Below the pieces are notes generated by a model. The model did not search any database, was not told where the DNA came from, and saw only the letters and a program-made list of their open reading frames with translations. From Bifidobacterium animalis subsp. animalis ATCC 25527 (GTDB taxonomy: Bacteria; Actinomycetota; Actinomycetes; Actinomycetales; Bifidobacteriaceae): a stretch of 64,000 nucleotides of DNA. Of this stretch, positions 35,345 to 45,245 are shown piece by piece. Both the position numbers and the translations under genes were made by a program. The stretch lies in assembly GCF_000260715.1 (NCBI RefSeq), contig NC_017834.1, forward strand, positions 62,001 to 126,000. The letters run 5' to 3'. How positions within the stretch are numbered: the stretch's first letter is position 1; each line of letters starts with the position of its first letter.

Positions 35345-36362
35345 TGATGCTCCTTCCAAAGCCTCCGGCGATCGCATGGCCGGGGGAATCGGTACCGGCA
35401 TCGCGCTGCGTCTGCTGCGCGAACGGGAAGGCGGATTGATACGTTTGCAGGTCATGGTGCGGTGCACTCGTGACCCGGCGAGGGACTCGTCCGTTGATGT
35501 TCACCATGGTGGTGTCGCTCAGCGCGGTCTGCTGGTCGAGCAGACGGCGTTCGATGCGGGAGAGCACACGGGCCACGGTCAGCGCGTCCTGCGGGCGGTC
35601 CGCGGGATCTTTCGCGAGCATCGACATGACGAATTGGGAAAGCTGGAAATCCACGGTGCTCGGCAATGGGGGCACCGGATTGTTCACATGGGCGGCGGCG
35701 ATGTCGACCGGCGTGGCACCGGTGAACGGACGGTGCCCGCACAGGCCTTCGTAGGCCACGACACCGAGCGAATAGATGTCGGACTGCGGCGTGGCCTGCT
35801 GGCCTTGCGCCTGCTCCGGCGAGATGTACTGCGCGGTGCCCACCACCATGCCGTCCTGCGTGATCTGCTCTTGGTTCGTGGAGTAGGAGACGCCGAAGTC
35901 GGTGATCTTCACCTCGCCGTTGTCGGAGACCATGATGTTCGCCGGCTTCACATCGCGGTGGATCACACCATGCGAGTGGGCAACGAACAGTCCGCGCGCG
36001 GTCTGCACGAGGATCGGCAGCAGGCGGATCGGGTCCATCGGGCCGTCGAGTTCGTGGTAGAGGTCTGCCAACGACTTGCTCGGCACATATTCCATGATGA
36101 GGAAGCCGATGCCGTCGTGCTCGTAGTATTCGAACAACGCGGCGATGTTCGGGTGCGCCAGATTGGCGGAATTGCGGGCCTCCGCACGCAGGCGACGCAG
36201 TTTGGACTCCTGGTTCGTCGTGTCTTTGCGCAGCGCCTTGATGGCCACGGGACGACCGAGCTGAATGTCGTAGCCCTTCCACACCTCGCCCATGCCACCC
36301 TGGGCCAGACGCGAGTCGAGACGGTACCGGCAATGGATGAGTTGTCCTTCAATCAATCTCAT
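35337..36362 (-). CDS. pknA: Ser/Thr protein kinase PknA-like
   Basis: Kinase of 341 aa: AQGGMGEVWKG, VAIKAL, HRDVKPANIM, DFGVSYST and SPEQAQGQ are intact. No hydrophobic helix follows the kinase domain, so unlike mycobacterial PknA it seems soluble; the tail is Gln/Gly-rich. The ATG overlaps the pbpA stop as ATGA (36359-36362), with GGAGG 10 nt upstream. It probably regulates growth and division with PknB and the phosphatase in the same operon. Confidence 0.93.
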   Translation of the reverse strand: MRLIEGQLIHCRYRLDSRLAQGGMGEVWKGYDIQLGRPVAIKALRKDTTNQESKLRRLRAEARNSANLAHPNIAALFEYYEHDGIGFLIMEYVPSKSLADLYHELDGPMDPIRLLPILVQTARGLFVAHSHGVIHRDVKPANIMVSDNGEVKITDFGVSYSTNQEQITQDGMVVGTAQYISPEQAQGQQATPQSDIYSLGVVAYEGLCGHRPFTGATPVDIAAAHVNNPVPPLPSTVDFQLSQFVMSMLAKDPADRPQDALTVARVLSRIERRLLDQQTALSDTTMVNINGRVPRRVTSAPHHDLQTYQSAFPFAQQTQRDAGTDSPGHAIAGGFGRSINE

Positions 36363-37825
36363 TGTTGGAGCGCCTCCTTCATAATCGCGGTCATAATCGG
36401 TCCTGCTGCAAACGAGCCGTAGAGGTCGACATTGTGCACCACCACGGCGACGGCTATCTTCGGGTCGTCCGCAGGCGCGAAGCCCATCACCCAGCCGTCT
36501 ATCGAGCTGTTGTTCGCTCCGATCTGCGCGGTGCCGGTCTTCGCCGCCACCTTCACGCCGGGGATCTCGAGATTCGGGTTCGCGTCGGTCACCACGGCCT
36601 CCATCGCCTCGGTGAGCTTGTTCGCTGTGTCCGCACTGAACGCGGTGTCCATCACCTGCGGTTTCGTGTCGGGCATCACCGAGAGGTCGCTGAAACGCAC
36701 GCGGTCCACGAGCGTCGGTTTCATCACCTTGCCGTCGTTCGCAATGGCAGCGGCGATTATCGCGTTCTGCAACGGCGTCTCCACCGTGTCTCCCTGGCCT
36801 ATCGAAGCCAGCGCGAGCCTGTCGTCGCCCACATTGGTGGGGAATCGCGAGGCCACGGCTTGCATGGGAAGCCCGTTCGAATCGGTGCCGTCGATCACGA
36901 TCGGTTTGTCGAAACCGAACTTCTTCGCCATATTCGACACGCTCTCGTCGCCAAGGGCCACGCCGAGCTGCGCGAATGCCGTGTTCGACGACCATGCCAT
37001 GGCGTCTTTGAGCGAGATCTTGCCATCGGTGCCGTCGCCCGGCTCCTCGGCGTTCGTCAGCTGCGTCTGCGTGCCCGGCAGCGTATACGAGGCACCGGCC
37101 GGAATCTGCGTGTCGAGCTGGTATTTGCCACTGTCGAGCGCGGCTGCCGCCACGACCGTCTTGAACGTGGACCCCGGCGGGTACAGCTCGCTGATCGCAC
37201 GGTTGAGCATCGGGTTCGACGGGTTTGTGACGAGTTCGGTGTACGCCTTGCTCACCGATCCGGTGTCGTGCGAGGCCAGCTCGTTCGGGTCGTAGCTCGG
37301 CGCGCTGGCCATCGCGAGAATGCGCCCGGTCTTCGGCTCTATGGCCACCGCGGCGCCGTCGTTGTTCTTGAGCGCCTCCATAGCCGCGGACTGCAGCTTG
37401 GGATCGATGGACGTCTCGATGCTGGCGCCTTTGTTCTCCTTGCCGGTGAACAATGCCTTGATGTGCTGCCAGAACAATGCGTTCGACTCGCCGGTGAGCA
37501 GCTCGTTCTCGGAGGCTTCGATGCCGCGGTCGGCGTTCTGCGCGATCGAGAAATACCCAGTGATCGGCGCGTAGATGTCCTCCTGCGGGTAGGAGCGCTG
37601 GTAGGAGAACGAATCGTTCACCGGGTCGGATTTCGCAATGATCGTGCCGTCCGACGCCAGAATGGAGCCTCGCGGGGCGCCGTACGTCTGGTAGAGCGCA
37701 CGCGTGTTCCTGGAATCATGGGAGAGCCGGTTCGCGCGGTTCACCATGATGATCGAGCTGGCGATGCCGAGGATCACGAACAGCACGATGACCGCCGTGA
37801 ACAGCTGGCGCAATGTCTTATTCAT
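36359..37825 (-). CDS. pbpA: Class B penicillin-binding protein
   Basis: Peptidoglycan transpeptidase of 488 aa. N-terminal anchor helix (LFTAVIVLFVILGIASSIIMV); catalytic triad motifs STFK (in PPGSTFKTVV), SSN (in AWSSNTAF) and KTG (in AAKTGTAQIG). It belongs to the short PbpA group without an extra C-terminal domain. AAGGAGG precedes ATG 37825. It overlaps the ftsW/rodA stop by 8 bp, consistent with the two acting as a glycosyltransferase-transpeptidase pair. Confidence 0.95.
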   Translation of the reverse strand: MNKTLRQLFTAVIVLFVILGIASSIIMVNRANRLSHDSRNTRALYQTYGAPRGSILASDGTIIAKSDPVNDSFSYQRSYPQEDIYAPITGYFSIAQNADRGIEASENELLTGESNALFWQHIKALFTGKENKGASIETSIDPKLQSAAMEALKNNDGAAVAIEPKTGRILAMASAPSYDPNELASHDTGSVSKAYTELVTNPSNPMLNRAISELYPPGSTFKTVVAAAALDSGKYQLDTQIPAGASYTLPGTQTQLTNAEEPGDGTDGKISLKDAMAWSSNTAFAQLGVALGDESVSNMAKKFGFDKPIVIDGTDSNGLPMQAVASRFPTNVGDDRLALASIGQGDTVETPLQNAIIAAAIANDGKVMKPTLVDRVRFSDLSVMPDTKPQVMDTAFSADTANKLTEAMEAVVTDANPNLEIPGVKVAAKTGTAQIGANNSSIDGWVMGFAPADDPKIAVAVVVHNVDLYGSFAAGPIMTAIMKEALQQ

Positions 37826-39560
37826 GCTCGGCACCTCCTTCGCCCGTGGTTGCGTGATGGTTCGTCGGCGTATGGGGCTGCTGTGGCAGCGGCGGCATGC
37901 TCGGATTCAGCGGTGCCATGGCCTCCGTCTCCTCGCCCGTTGTTGGCGTCGCCTGCTGCGGCGTCACCGGGATGTTCCTCGTGTTGGTCACCGGTTCGCT
38001 TGCCTGCTGCGGCGCGACAATCGGTTGCGGTGAGACCACCTGCGTTGCCGAATCGTCTGGTGCCGGTGACGCACTGACGGCTGCAGATTGCTGAACGGCC
38101 ACCGAGGTGACCGGCAGCTGGCTCGTACGCGGGCGAGGCTCCTCCTCGCGGTTGCCGCGCGGTTTCGTGACCTGCGTGGCATTGCCGGATGCCTTGCGCT
38201 GGCGCGGCTTGCGGCTGCTCAGCGCATGCACGGCCTCCATGCGGAACGTGTCGGTCATCAGGTCGTTCTGCGGCTTGTTCGCGGCGTTCGAGATGATGAT
38301 GAGCAGGGCTACCAGAATGTAGTTGGCGATGAGCGAGGAGCCGCCGGCAGCCATGTACGGCATCGTGAGACCAGTCAGCGGAATCACGAGCGTGATGCCG
38401 CCGACCACGGTGAACACCTGGAATGCCATCGTGAACACGAGTCCCGAGGCGAGCAGCTTGCCGAAGCCGTCTTTGATCTTCATCGCCGTGATCATGCCGG
38501 CCGCGATGATGAGCAGGTACAGCATGAGAATCGCGAACACGCCGACGAGACCGAGCTCCTCACCGGCCGACGCGAAGATGAAATCGGAGTTGGCCAGCGG
38601 CGTGATGGCCGGATGCCCCTCACCAAGGCCGGTGCCGAACAGGCCGCCGGCGGCGAGACCGAACAGGCCCTGCACAATCTGGCTCGAGCCGCCGGGGTAC
38701 CGGTTGTAGATTTCGGAGTCGAAGGGGTGCAACCAGGCGTCGACGCGGTAGCCCACATGCGCGAACAGGTGCGCGGCCACCACACAGCCTATGGCGAAGG
38801 CGAGGAAGCCAATGATGAGCCAGCTCGCGCGGCCGGTGGCCACGTAGAGCATGGCGACGAACATCGCGAAGAACATGAGCGAAGTGCCCAGATCGTGCTG
38901 CAGAATGAGCACGCCCATCGAGGCGATCCACACGATCACAATCGGCCCCAGATCGCGCAGGCGCGGCAATTGCAGGCCGAACACCTTCCTGCCGCCGACG
39001 GCGAGCTGGTCGCGGTGGTTGAACAGATACGAGGCGAAGAAGAACGCGAGGAACAGCTTCGCGAACTCACCCGGCTGCAGCTGGTAGGAGCCGACGCCAA
39101 TCCAGATGCGCGCGCCGCCGATCTCACGGCCAAGCCCGGGAATCATGGGCGAAAGCAACAGCGCGAGGCCGATCACCATGCTCACATACGAGAATCTGCG
39201 AAGAATGCGGTAATCCTTCATGAAGGCGAACAGGGCGTAGCAGCAGACGAGCGCCAGGCACAGCCACATCATCTGGCGGATGGCCACGGCGGTGTCCATC
39301 TCGCCGTCGATGCGCGAGATCATGAGAATGCCTATCGATGTGAGCATGAGCACGCATGCGAAGATCGACTGGTTGCCAAACTTCTGGAACCGGCTCATAA
39401 GGCCCCAGGCCACCAGGAACATGATCGCGCAGACGATCTGCATGACCACGCTGCCGGACGTGGGCTTGCCGTTCATGCGCTCGGACAACTGGAAGAAGCC
39501 GAGCGCGGAGATGAGCAGTGCGAAGATGATCTGCAGAAGGTAACGAACACGAGCGGCCAT
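37818..39560 (-). CDS. FtsW/RodA/SpoVE family peptidoglycan glycosyltransferase
   Basis: SEDS protein of 580 aa with about 10-12 membrane helices. Family features are GGARIWIGVGSYQLQPGEFAKL, LQHDLGTSLMF and the late TGLTMPYMAAGGSSLIANY. After the last helix comes a Pro/Gln-rich cytoplasmic tail of about 130 residues that is not part of the family core. The ATG at 39560 is 2 nt after the phosphatase stop, with an AGGTG site inside it. It polymerises glycan strands, probably with PbpA. Confidence 0.93.
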   Translation of the reverse strand: MAARVRYLLQIIFALLISALGFFQLSERMNGKPTSGSVVMQIVCAIMFLVAWGLMSRFQKFGNQSIFACVLMLTSIGILMISRIDGEMDTAVAIRQMMWLCLALVCCYALFAFMKDYRILRRFSYVSMVIGLALLLSPMIPGLGREIGGARIWIGVGSYQLQPGEFAKLFLAFFFASYLFNHRDQLAVGGRKVFGLQLPRLRDLGPIVIVWIASMGVLILQHDLGTSLMFFAMFVAMLYVATGRASWLIIGFLAFAIGCVVAAHLFAHVGYRVDAWLHPFDSEIYNRYPGGSSQIVQGLFGLAAGGLFGTGLGEGHPAITPLANSDFIFASAGEELGLVGVFAILMLYLLIIAAGMITAMKIKDGFGKLLASGLVFTMAFQVFTVVGGITLVIPLTGLTMPYMAAGGSSLIANYILVALLIIISNAANKPQNDLMTDTFRMEAVHALSSRKPRQRKASGNATQVTKPRGNREEEPRPRTSQLPVTSVAVQQSAAVSASPAPDDSATQVVSPQPIVAPQQASEPVTNTRNIPVTPQQATPTTGEETEAMAPLNPSMPPLPQQPHTPTNHHATTGEGGAEHE

Positions 39561-39562
39561 GA

Positions 39563-41134
39563 TCACCTGCTTTGCGCCGACTTCGACGGTGACGGCGACT
39601 TCGTCGGGGACTTGCTGTCGTTGACTTGCTTCTGCTGCTTGGCCTTGGCGTCGGCGTCTTCCTTCGCTTTCTGTTCCTGCTCCTTCTTCAGGTCGTTGAA
39701 CTGCGTCCGTATGAGCTCGACATGGCTGAGCGCCTCGTCGTAGCCATCCACGCTGATGCTCTGCTGCAGACGGTCCTGCCACTGCTCGGGCAGCTCATCG
39801 ACCTTGAGGTCGGTGTGCTCGATGGCATGCGAAAGCTCGTAGCCGAAGATGTTCGTTGGCACGCCTTGGTACACGGTGACCACACCATTGTCGGAGGCCA
39901 GGTAATACTGCGTCTGGCTCCACGCATACGCGGCCCACGTGCCCAGCGCGAGCACGGCCACGACGGCCACGGCGACTACACTGCCAACGATCTTGCCGCG
40001 AAACCTGCGCGAACGGGCCTGCTTCTTCTCCTGCAGATGCTCGTGGTGAATGGCCCTGGCGACCTCCGGGTCGTTCGGGTCCGCGCTGTAACGGCCGTCG
40101 GATTTGCGGATCACCGGAATCTCGCCGGTGTCTGGATCCTGCAGTTCGCCGTTCTCCTCGCGCACCGTCGACGGCTGCGCCACCTGCTGGGTGGCGTCGT
40201 GCTCCTCGGATTGCGCGGCCTTGTTGCTGTCGCTCGCAATCAGCGCGGCGGCACGCTCCGCCGGTGAAGAGCGTGCGATCAGCGCGGGGGCGGACGCGAC
40301 GGGTTCATGAATGATGTCTGCAATCGGTTCGAGCGTCGCGCTGGCGGCACCGCCGATCAACGGAGTCTGATGCGGCAGATCGAACGAGTCGGCATCCAGG
40401 GCGATCGTGGAATCCGCGATCACGGCGGACGCATTGTCGGTGCTCCCCGCCTTCAACGCCATGGAAACCAAGGTCTGCGCGCACTCCTCCGGATCGGTGA
40501 AATGCGAGAGCGTCTCCTCGATCGTGGAATCCTCGAGCACACCGCACAGGCCGTCGGAACACAGTAACAGGCGGTCCCCGGCCTCTGCGCGGCGAATCGA
40601 AATGTCAGGGTGGGCGTCGATGTCGAAATCGCCGAGCACGCGCATGACCACATTGCGCTGCGGGTGATTGCGCGCCTCCACCTCATTGATGCGCTTCGTA
40701 TCGATCAGATGCTGCACATAGCTGTGATCGGTGGTCAGCCGCATGAGTTTGCCGTCGCGCAGCAAATACGCGCGCGAATCTCCAATATGGGCGATCACCC
40801 AGTAATCGGAGACGAGCGTGATTGCGGTGACGGTGGTGCCCATGCCGGCGAGCTTGCGTTCGCGCTTCGCCTTGCCCACGATGGCATCGTGCGCGGCGAG
40901 TGTGGAAGCCTCGATGATTGCCGCTGCCTTGGCCACGTCACCGCCCGCGGAATCCGTTTCAATATGCGCCAGCGAGCGGATTGCGATGGTGGAGGCGGTG
41001 TCGCCGCCAGCATGGCCGCCCATGCCATCGCAGACGGCCACGAGATGCTCGCCGGCGAACGAGGAATCTTGGTTGTTCGAGCGCACGGTGCCCACGTCGG
41101 AAACCGTGGTGGAATACATATACAGGTCTGCCAC
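39563..41134 (-). CDS. pstP: PP2C-type Ser/Thr phosphatase PstP
   Basis: Protein of 523 aa, GTG start (GAGGTG 7 nt upstream). The phosphatase domain (about 1-240) has metal-binding Asp in NNQDSSF, CDGMGGHAGGD, HIGDSRAYL, LLCSDGL and STDNASAV. A linker of about 110 residues, one helix (VGSVVAVAVVAVLALGTWAA) and an extracellular domain with a Lys/Gln/Ser-rich end follow. It reverses PknA/PknB phosphorylation. Confidence 0.94.
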   Translation of the reverse strand: MADLYMYSTTVSDVGTVRSNNQDSSFAGEHLVAVCDGMGGHAGGDTASTIAIRSLAHIETDSAGGDVAKAAAIIEASTLAAHDAIVGKAKRERKLAGMGTTVTAITLVSDYWVIAHIGDSRAYLLRDGKLMRLTTDHSYVQHLIDTKRINEVEARNHPQRNVVMRVLGDFDIDAHPDISIRRAEAGDRLLLCSDGLCGVLEDSTIEETLSHFTDPEECAQTLVSMALKAGSTDNASAVIADSTIALDADSFDLPHQTPLIGGAASATLEPIADIIHEPVASAPALIARSSPAERAAALIASDSNKAAQSEEHDATQQVAQPSTVREENGELQDPDTGEIPVIRKSDGRYSADPNDPEVARAIHHEHLQEKKQARSRRFRGKIVGSVVAVAVVAVLALGTWAAYAWSQTQYYLASDNGVVTVYQGVPTNIFGYELSHAIEHTDLKVDELPEQWQDRLQQSISVDGYDEALSHVELIRTQFNDLKKEQEQKAKEDADAKAKQQKQVNDSKSPTKSPSPSKSAQSR

Positions 41135-41140
41135 TCGCGG

Positions 41141-41686
41141 TCACCTCAATTCGAACGTGGTAGCGCCAATGCGCACCGGTACGCGCGGGCCGAGAATGGT
41201 GGGTGCGGAGATGCGCTGCTGGTTCACCACGGTGCCGTTCGTGCTGTGCAGGTCTTCGATGACCCAGACTCCGGTGTTCGGATCGGGGTACACGCGCGCA
41301 TGGTGGCTCGAGACGAACTCGTCGTCGAGCACCACCGTGTTCGAGGCGGCGCGGCCCAGCGTGATCACCGAGGAGTTCAGCGGAACCGAGGTGCCGGCGA
41401 GCGGGCCGTCGATGATCACCAGCAGCGTAGGCGTGGGTGCGGTGTCCGAAGGCGCGGCCGCCGACGGTGTAGGTGTGGAGACAGGCAACGGCTGGGCCGG
41501 CGATGACACCGCCAACGCGTCGTTCGATTTGCGCACTTCGCGCTCCTTGCGCCTACGTGCGCGGGATTTGCGTGGGCTGAACGCGGCGACGTCCCGGTAC
41601 AGCGAACGCGTGATGAACCACACGAACAGCCATAACAGAATGAGGAACGCGTATTTCAGTACCGCAAAGGTAAGTTCGGTAATCAT
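41141..41686 (-). CDS. FHA domain protein FhaB-like
   Basis: Protein of 181 aa with an N-terminal membrane helix (AVLKYAFLILLWLFVWFI), a basic then Pro/Ala-rich linker and a C-terminal FHA domain: ITLGRAASNTVVLDD, SSHHARVY and DLHSTNGTVVN. It binds phosphothreonine on kinase substrates; relatives tether PknA/B targets at the membrane. Between fhaA and pstP in the operon. Confidence 0.93.
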   Translation of the reverse strand: MITELTFAVLKYAFLILLWLFVWFITRSLYRDVAAFSPRKSRARRRKEREVRKSNDALAVSSPAQPLPVSTPTPSAAAPSDTAPTPTLLVIIDGPLAGTSVPLNSSVITLGRAASNTVVLDDEFVSSHHARVYPDPNTGVWVIEDLHSTNGTVVNQQRISAPTILGPRVPVRIGATTFELR

Positions 41687-41704
41687 GGAAAAATCCCGCT
41701 ACGC

Positions 41705-42406
41705 TCACCTCTGGTCTTGTGAGGAGGCCCAGTACAGGATGCGGGTGCGGCCGATCGTGATCGTGTTGCCATCGAGCAGCGTCGCAGCGGGAACTTGATG
41801 GCCCTCCACATACGTGCCGTTCGTGGAGCCCAAGTCGCGGGCGATCACACCGTTGTCCGTGATGTCGATCTCCAGGTGTTTGCGGGAGATGCCGGGGTCG
41901 TCAATCACAATGTCGCAGCCCGAGCCGCGACCCAGAATCGTCTTGTCTTTGGTGAGCAGGTATTGGTTGTTGTTGACTTCGAGCATCGGGCAGTCCTCGG
42001 CCTGCTCGTCAGTGGTGACCGGTACGGCGTTGCCCTGCACGGATTCGGACGTGAGCTTGAAGTTGCCCTTGGTCAGTTGCAGGTCCTCTTCGAAAATCAC
42101 GACGACCGGGCCCACAAATGCATAGTGTTGGCTCTTCGCGTACTGCGTGAGGTTGTCGGCCAGCTCATTGGCCATGGCCTCGGAACCCCAGCTTTCGATG
42201 CGGTCGAAATCGGGTGTGCTCAGTTTGAAACGGTACTCGTTCGGCGCCACGGTGCGGTCTCGGCCGACCGGCATGGCCTCGGCGTCGATTTCGCGCTCAA
42301 GCGCGCTGGAGAGATCGACGGGCTGCAGGTCCTTGGAGCCGAACTTCGCGAACACTCCGTTGACCGCACCCTCCACGCTTTTCTCAAAACGATCAAGAAC
42401 GCTCAT
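41705..42406 (-). CDS. DUF3662/FHA domain protein FhaA-like
   Basis: Protein of 233 aa. The N-terminal DUF3662 begins SVLDRFEKSVEGAVNGVFAKFGS; the C-terminal FHA domain has TILGRGSGCDIVIDDPGISRKHLEI and DLGSTNGTYVEG. Mycobacterial FhaA binds the lipid II flippase partner MurJ. First gene of the seven-gene minus-strand operon; the promoter must lie in the 396-bp region before it. AGAAAGG precedes the ATG. Confidence 0.94.
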   Translation of the reverse strand: MSVLDRFEKSVEGAVNGVFAKFGSKDLQPVDLSSALEREIDAEAMPVGRDRTVAPNEYRFKLSTPDFDRIESWGSEAMANELADNLTQYAKSQHYAFVGPVVVIFEEDLQLTKGNFKLTSESVQGNAVPVTTDEQAEDCPMLEVNNNQYLLTKDKTILGRGSGCDIVIDDPGISRKHLEIDITDNGVIARDLGSTNGTYVEGHQVPAATLLDGNTITIGRTRILYWASSQDQR

Positions 42407-42638
42407 AGTTACCCTTTCTATCCTTACCTATCCTACGCTTATATATCAACCGTGTGAATTTTCAGGCGCATCGGTCCGCCGCGTTTTCCTCTGGGAGCGT
42501 ATGGATTGCAACGGTTTGCCGTTTCACTGCACGCATACGGCCCCACCTTGTTCCCGCGGTTTCCGCATTGCCACTATGCGCCGGAGCCACAGGAATCCGC
42601 AATCGTTCGGCCGATGTATTTGCGGTATGTGCGGTCCG

Positions 42639-42755
42639 TTTTACGGGAGCTTCCGTGAGCGGTGCCGCCGGGAGAGTCGCCAGTGGTCGGTTTTGCGGAA
42701 GGTGCCGCGGGAAGGGGAGTCTGCGAGCTGTTTTACGGAAGGTTCCGTGAAGCAG
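42639..42755. repeat. Three blocks related to the 52-bp array
   Basis: TTTTACGGGAGCTTCCG (42639), TTTTGCGGAAGGTGCCG (42691, 52 bp later) and TTTTACGGAAGGTTCCG (42731, 40 bp later) match the CGGAAGCTTCCG junction of the array at 26.84 kb. CGGTCCGTTTTA is also shared with 27066. The rest of the 396-bp gap (42407-42638) holds the fhaA promoter region but nothing else recognised. Confidence 0.7.
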
Positions 42756-42802
42756 GATAGAGTGGGAACGAATAGATGAGCCGATGAGACGAGAGGTGCG
42801 GG

Positions 42803-45217
42803 ATGGAATCTGCAATCGAAGAATACCCGGTGCGCAAGGCAAAAACGGTGCGGTTCACATGCGGGGCGCCGCGCTCTCCCAAGCTCATCGGCGACGGGTC
42901 GCGCATGCTGTTCCTGCGGTCCGCGGGCGAGCAGGACACCGAGAATTCGCTGTGGCTGGCAATCTGCGGGGAAGACGCGTATGCCGAAGTGGAGCTCGTG
43001 AACGCGGGTGAGCTCGTGAACACACTGGGCAGCGACGATGTGCCGGCTGCCGAGCGTGCGCGTCGTGAACGTGCGCGTGAGAGTGCCACCGGGATCGTTG
43101 CGTACTCGGTGGACGGTCTGGGCAATCATGTCACCTTCACCGTGAACGGCGAGCTGTTCGTGACGACGATCGAATGGGACACGCTCGAGTACACGGTGGG
43201 CGACGACGGCGTGCGCGCACAGGTGAGTGCCGGCGTGCGCACCGAGCATCTCGTGCCGCAGTCCGCAGATTCCGCGCAGAACGAGTTCGCCGGCCCTGTG
43301 CTGAACCCGCGAATGAGCCCGGACGGTAAGCGTGTGGCATATGCGACGGGTTCCGCGGTGGTCGTCGTGGACGTGCAGACTGCAGTGGCGAACGCGGTGT
43401 TCACGGTGTCGCCACAGGATCGCGAGACGATGCGCGCGGGACTCGCGGAATTCGCCGCGGGCGAGGAAATGGACCGCTACGACGGGTTCTGGTGGGGGCC
43501 GGATTCGCGCACACTGCTGGTGGAATGCTTCGACTCGTCGCCCGAGCCGGTGTGGACGATCAGTGATCCGGCGGATCCGGCGGCGCGCGGCATCCAACAC
43601 CGTTACCCGCGCGCGCTCACCGAGAACGCCGTGGTCGATCTGTTCGCCGTGCGGCTGGGCGACGACGGCGCGTCGGTGCAGAAGACGGCGATGATCGACT
43701 GGGACAATGTGGCTTACGAATACCTGGCCGTGGTGGATTGGCAAGCCGAGCGACCCGTGCTGCGCGTGCTCGACCGCTTGCAGCAGCATGAGCAGATTCT
43801 GCGCGTGGCCATGCCAGCGGAGAACGAGTGGGGCGATCTGCGCGCACTCGACGGCAATGTGATGGCGTTGCTGCCGGTGGAGGTGATCGCCGAACACCAC
43901 AACGACCAGTGGATCGATCTGGTGGGCGGAACGCCGTGCGTGACGCCGTCCGGTTCCGTGGTGTGTTCGGTGAACGACATGGATGCCGACACGAACCGGT
44001 TGAGCGTGGATGGACGTGTGTTCACGCCGGCGGGGTGGCAGGTGCGCGAAGTGCTCGATGCGGGCGCCGACGATGTGCTGTGCGTGGTGCAGCGCACGGC
44101 CGAACGTGCCGCCGAGGTACCGGAGCAGTGGGCGGATTCCGTTGCCGAGCGCTACCATGACGCGCGCAGTTTCGACATTGTGACCATATCGTACGCCGAT
44201 GGTTCGGTGCGCGCGGTGAGTAACGAACCGGGCGTGTGGCGTGCGTCCCGCCGCGGAGACGGACTCGTGGTGTGGGGGCGCACCATGGATTCGGCGAAAG
44301 CGGTGATGCGCCTGTCATACGGGACTGCGGACGCACGTACGAGCCACGACGTGTGCAATGTCGCCGCCGAACCTGACTTCGTGCCGAACGTGCGCTTCGT
44401 TCGACTCGGCGAGCGGAAGCTGTTTACGGCGATCGTGGCGCCGAGTGCGTCGAGCCGGTTCGCGAATGCGAGCGAGCTGCCGGTGCTCATGCATCCGTAC
44501 GGCGGACCGGGGCACCAGGAGGTGGTCATGAGCCGGGCCGCCTACTTGGACGCGCAATGGTGGGCCGACCAGGGCTACCTTGTGGTGATTGCGGACGGCC
44601 GCGGCACGACCGGTCGCGGACCGGTGTGGGACCGCGAGGTGTATTTGAAGATGAAAAGCGTGAGCCTGGCCGATCAGGTGGACGCAGTGCATGCGCTGGT
44701 CGGTGCGATCGACGAGCTCAATACGATGGGTGACTCGGCCGAGGGCTGCGAATTCAGCGAGCATGACGATGCTGCGCGACCGTTGCCGAAGCCGGATCTC
44801 GAGCGCGTGGCGATGATCGGCTGGTCGTACGGCGGATTCCTCTCCGCGCTCGCGGTGCTCGACGCTCCGGACACGTTCGCCGCAGCCTGCGCGGGCGCGC
44901 CCCCGACTGACTGGACGCTGTACGACACCTGCTACACCGAGCGCTTCTTGGGCCTGGACCCGCAGGTGTATGCCGACAACAGCATTGTGCTGGACGCGCC
45001 GAAGCTCGTTCGGCCGCTCATGCTGATCCACGGCTTCGCCGACGACAACGTGACGATCGCGCATAGCCTGCGGCTGAGTCAGGCGCTCATGGAGGCCGGT
45101 CGCCCACACACCTTCCTGCCGCTCACCGGGATCACGCATATGACGAACGATCCGGATGTGGCGAGGAATCTGCTGATTCTGCAGCGCGACTTCCTGGCCG
45201 ATGCCCTCGCGAGGTAG
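42803..45217 (+). CDS. S9 family (dipeptidyl-peptidase IV-like) serine peptidase
   Basis: Protein of 804 aa with no signal peptide, so cytoplasmic. The N-terminal two thirds are DPP-IV beta-propeller-like (MSPDGKRVAYATG, YDGFWWGPDSRTLLVE). The C-terminal hydrolase has catalytic Ser in MIGWSYGGFLS, Asp in IHGFADDNV and His in LTGITHMTND. GAGAGG precedes the ATG. It probably trims short or proline-containing peptides. Bounded by repeat-rich gaps on both sides. Confidence 0.92.
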   Translation: MESAIEEYPVRKAKTVRFTCGAPRSPKLIGDGSRMLFLRSAGEQDTENSLWLAICGEDAYAEVELVNAGELVNTLGSDDVPAAERARRERARESATGIVAYSVDGLGNHVTFTVNGELFVTTIEWDTLEYTVGDDGVRAQVSAGVRTEHLVPQSADSAQNEFAGPVLNPRMSPDGKRVAYATGSAVVVVDVQTAVANAVFTVSPQDRETMRAGLAEFAAGEEMDRYDGFWWGPDSRTLLVECFDSSPEPVWTISDPADPAARGIQHRYPRALTENAVVDLFAVRLGDDGASVQKTAMIDWDNVAYEYLAVVDWQAERPVLRVLDRLQQHEQILRVAMPAENEWGDLRALDGNVMALLPVEVIAEHHNDQWIDLVGGTPCVTPSGSVVCSVNDMDADTNRLSVDGRVFTPAGWQVREVLDAGADDVLCVVQRTAERAAEVPEQWADSVAERYHDARSFDIVTISYADGSVRAVSNEPGVWRASRRGDGLVVWGRTMDSAKAVMRLSYGTADARTSHDVCNVAAEPDFVPNVRFVRLGERKLFTAIVAPSASSRFANASELPVLMHPYGGPGHQEVVMSRAAYLDAQWWADQGYLVVIADGRGTTGRGPVWDREVYLKMKSVSLADQVDAVHALVGAIDELNTMGDSAEGCEFSEHDDAARPLPKPDLERVAMIGWSYGGFLSALAVLDAPDTFAAACAGAPPTDWTLYDTCYTERFLGLDPQVYADNSIVLDAPKLVRPLMLIHGFADDNVTIAHSLRLSQALMEAGRPHTFLPLTGITHMTNDPDVARNLLILQRDFLADALAR

Positions 45218-45245
45218 GCACGGCCTGCCGTCCTGATTCGAGACT

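Noticed and set aside
42454..42750. Small plus-strand frame of 98 codons
   Set aside because: Lies in the repeat blocks, with no ribosome binding site or recognisable sequence.
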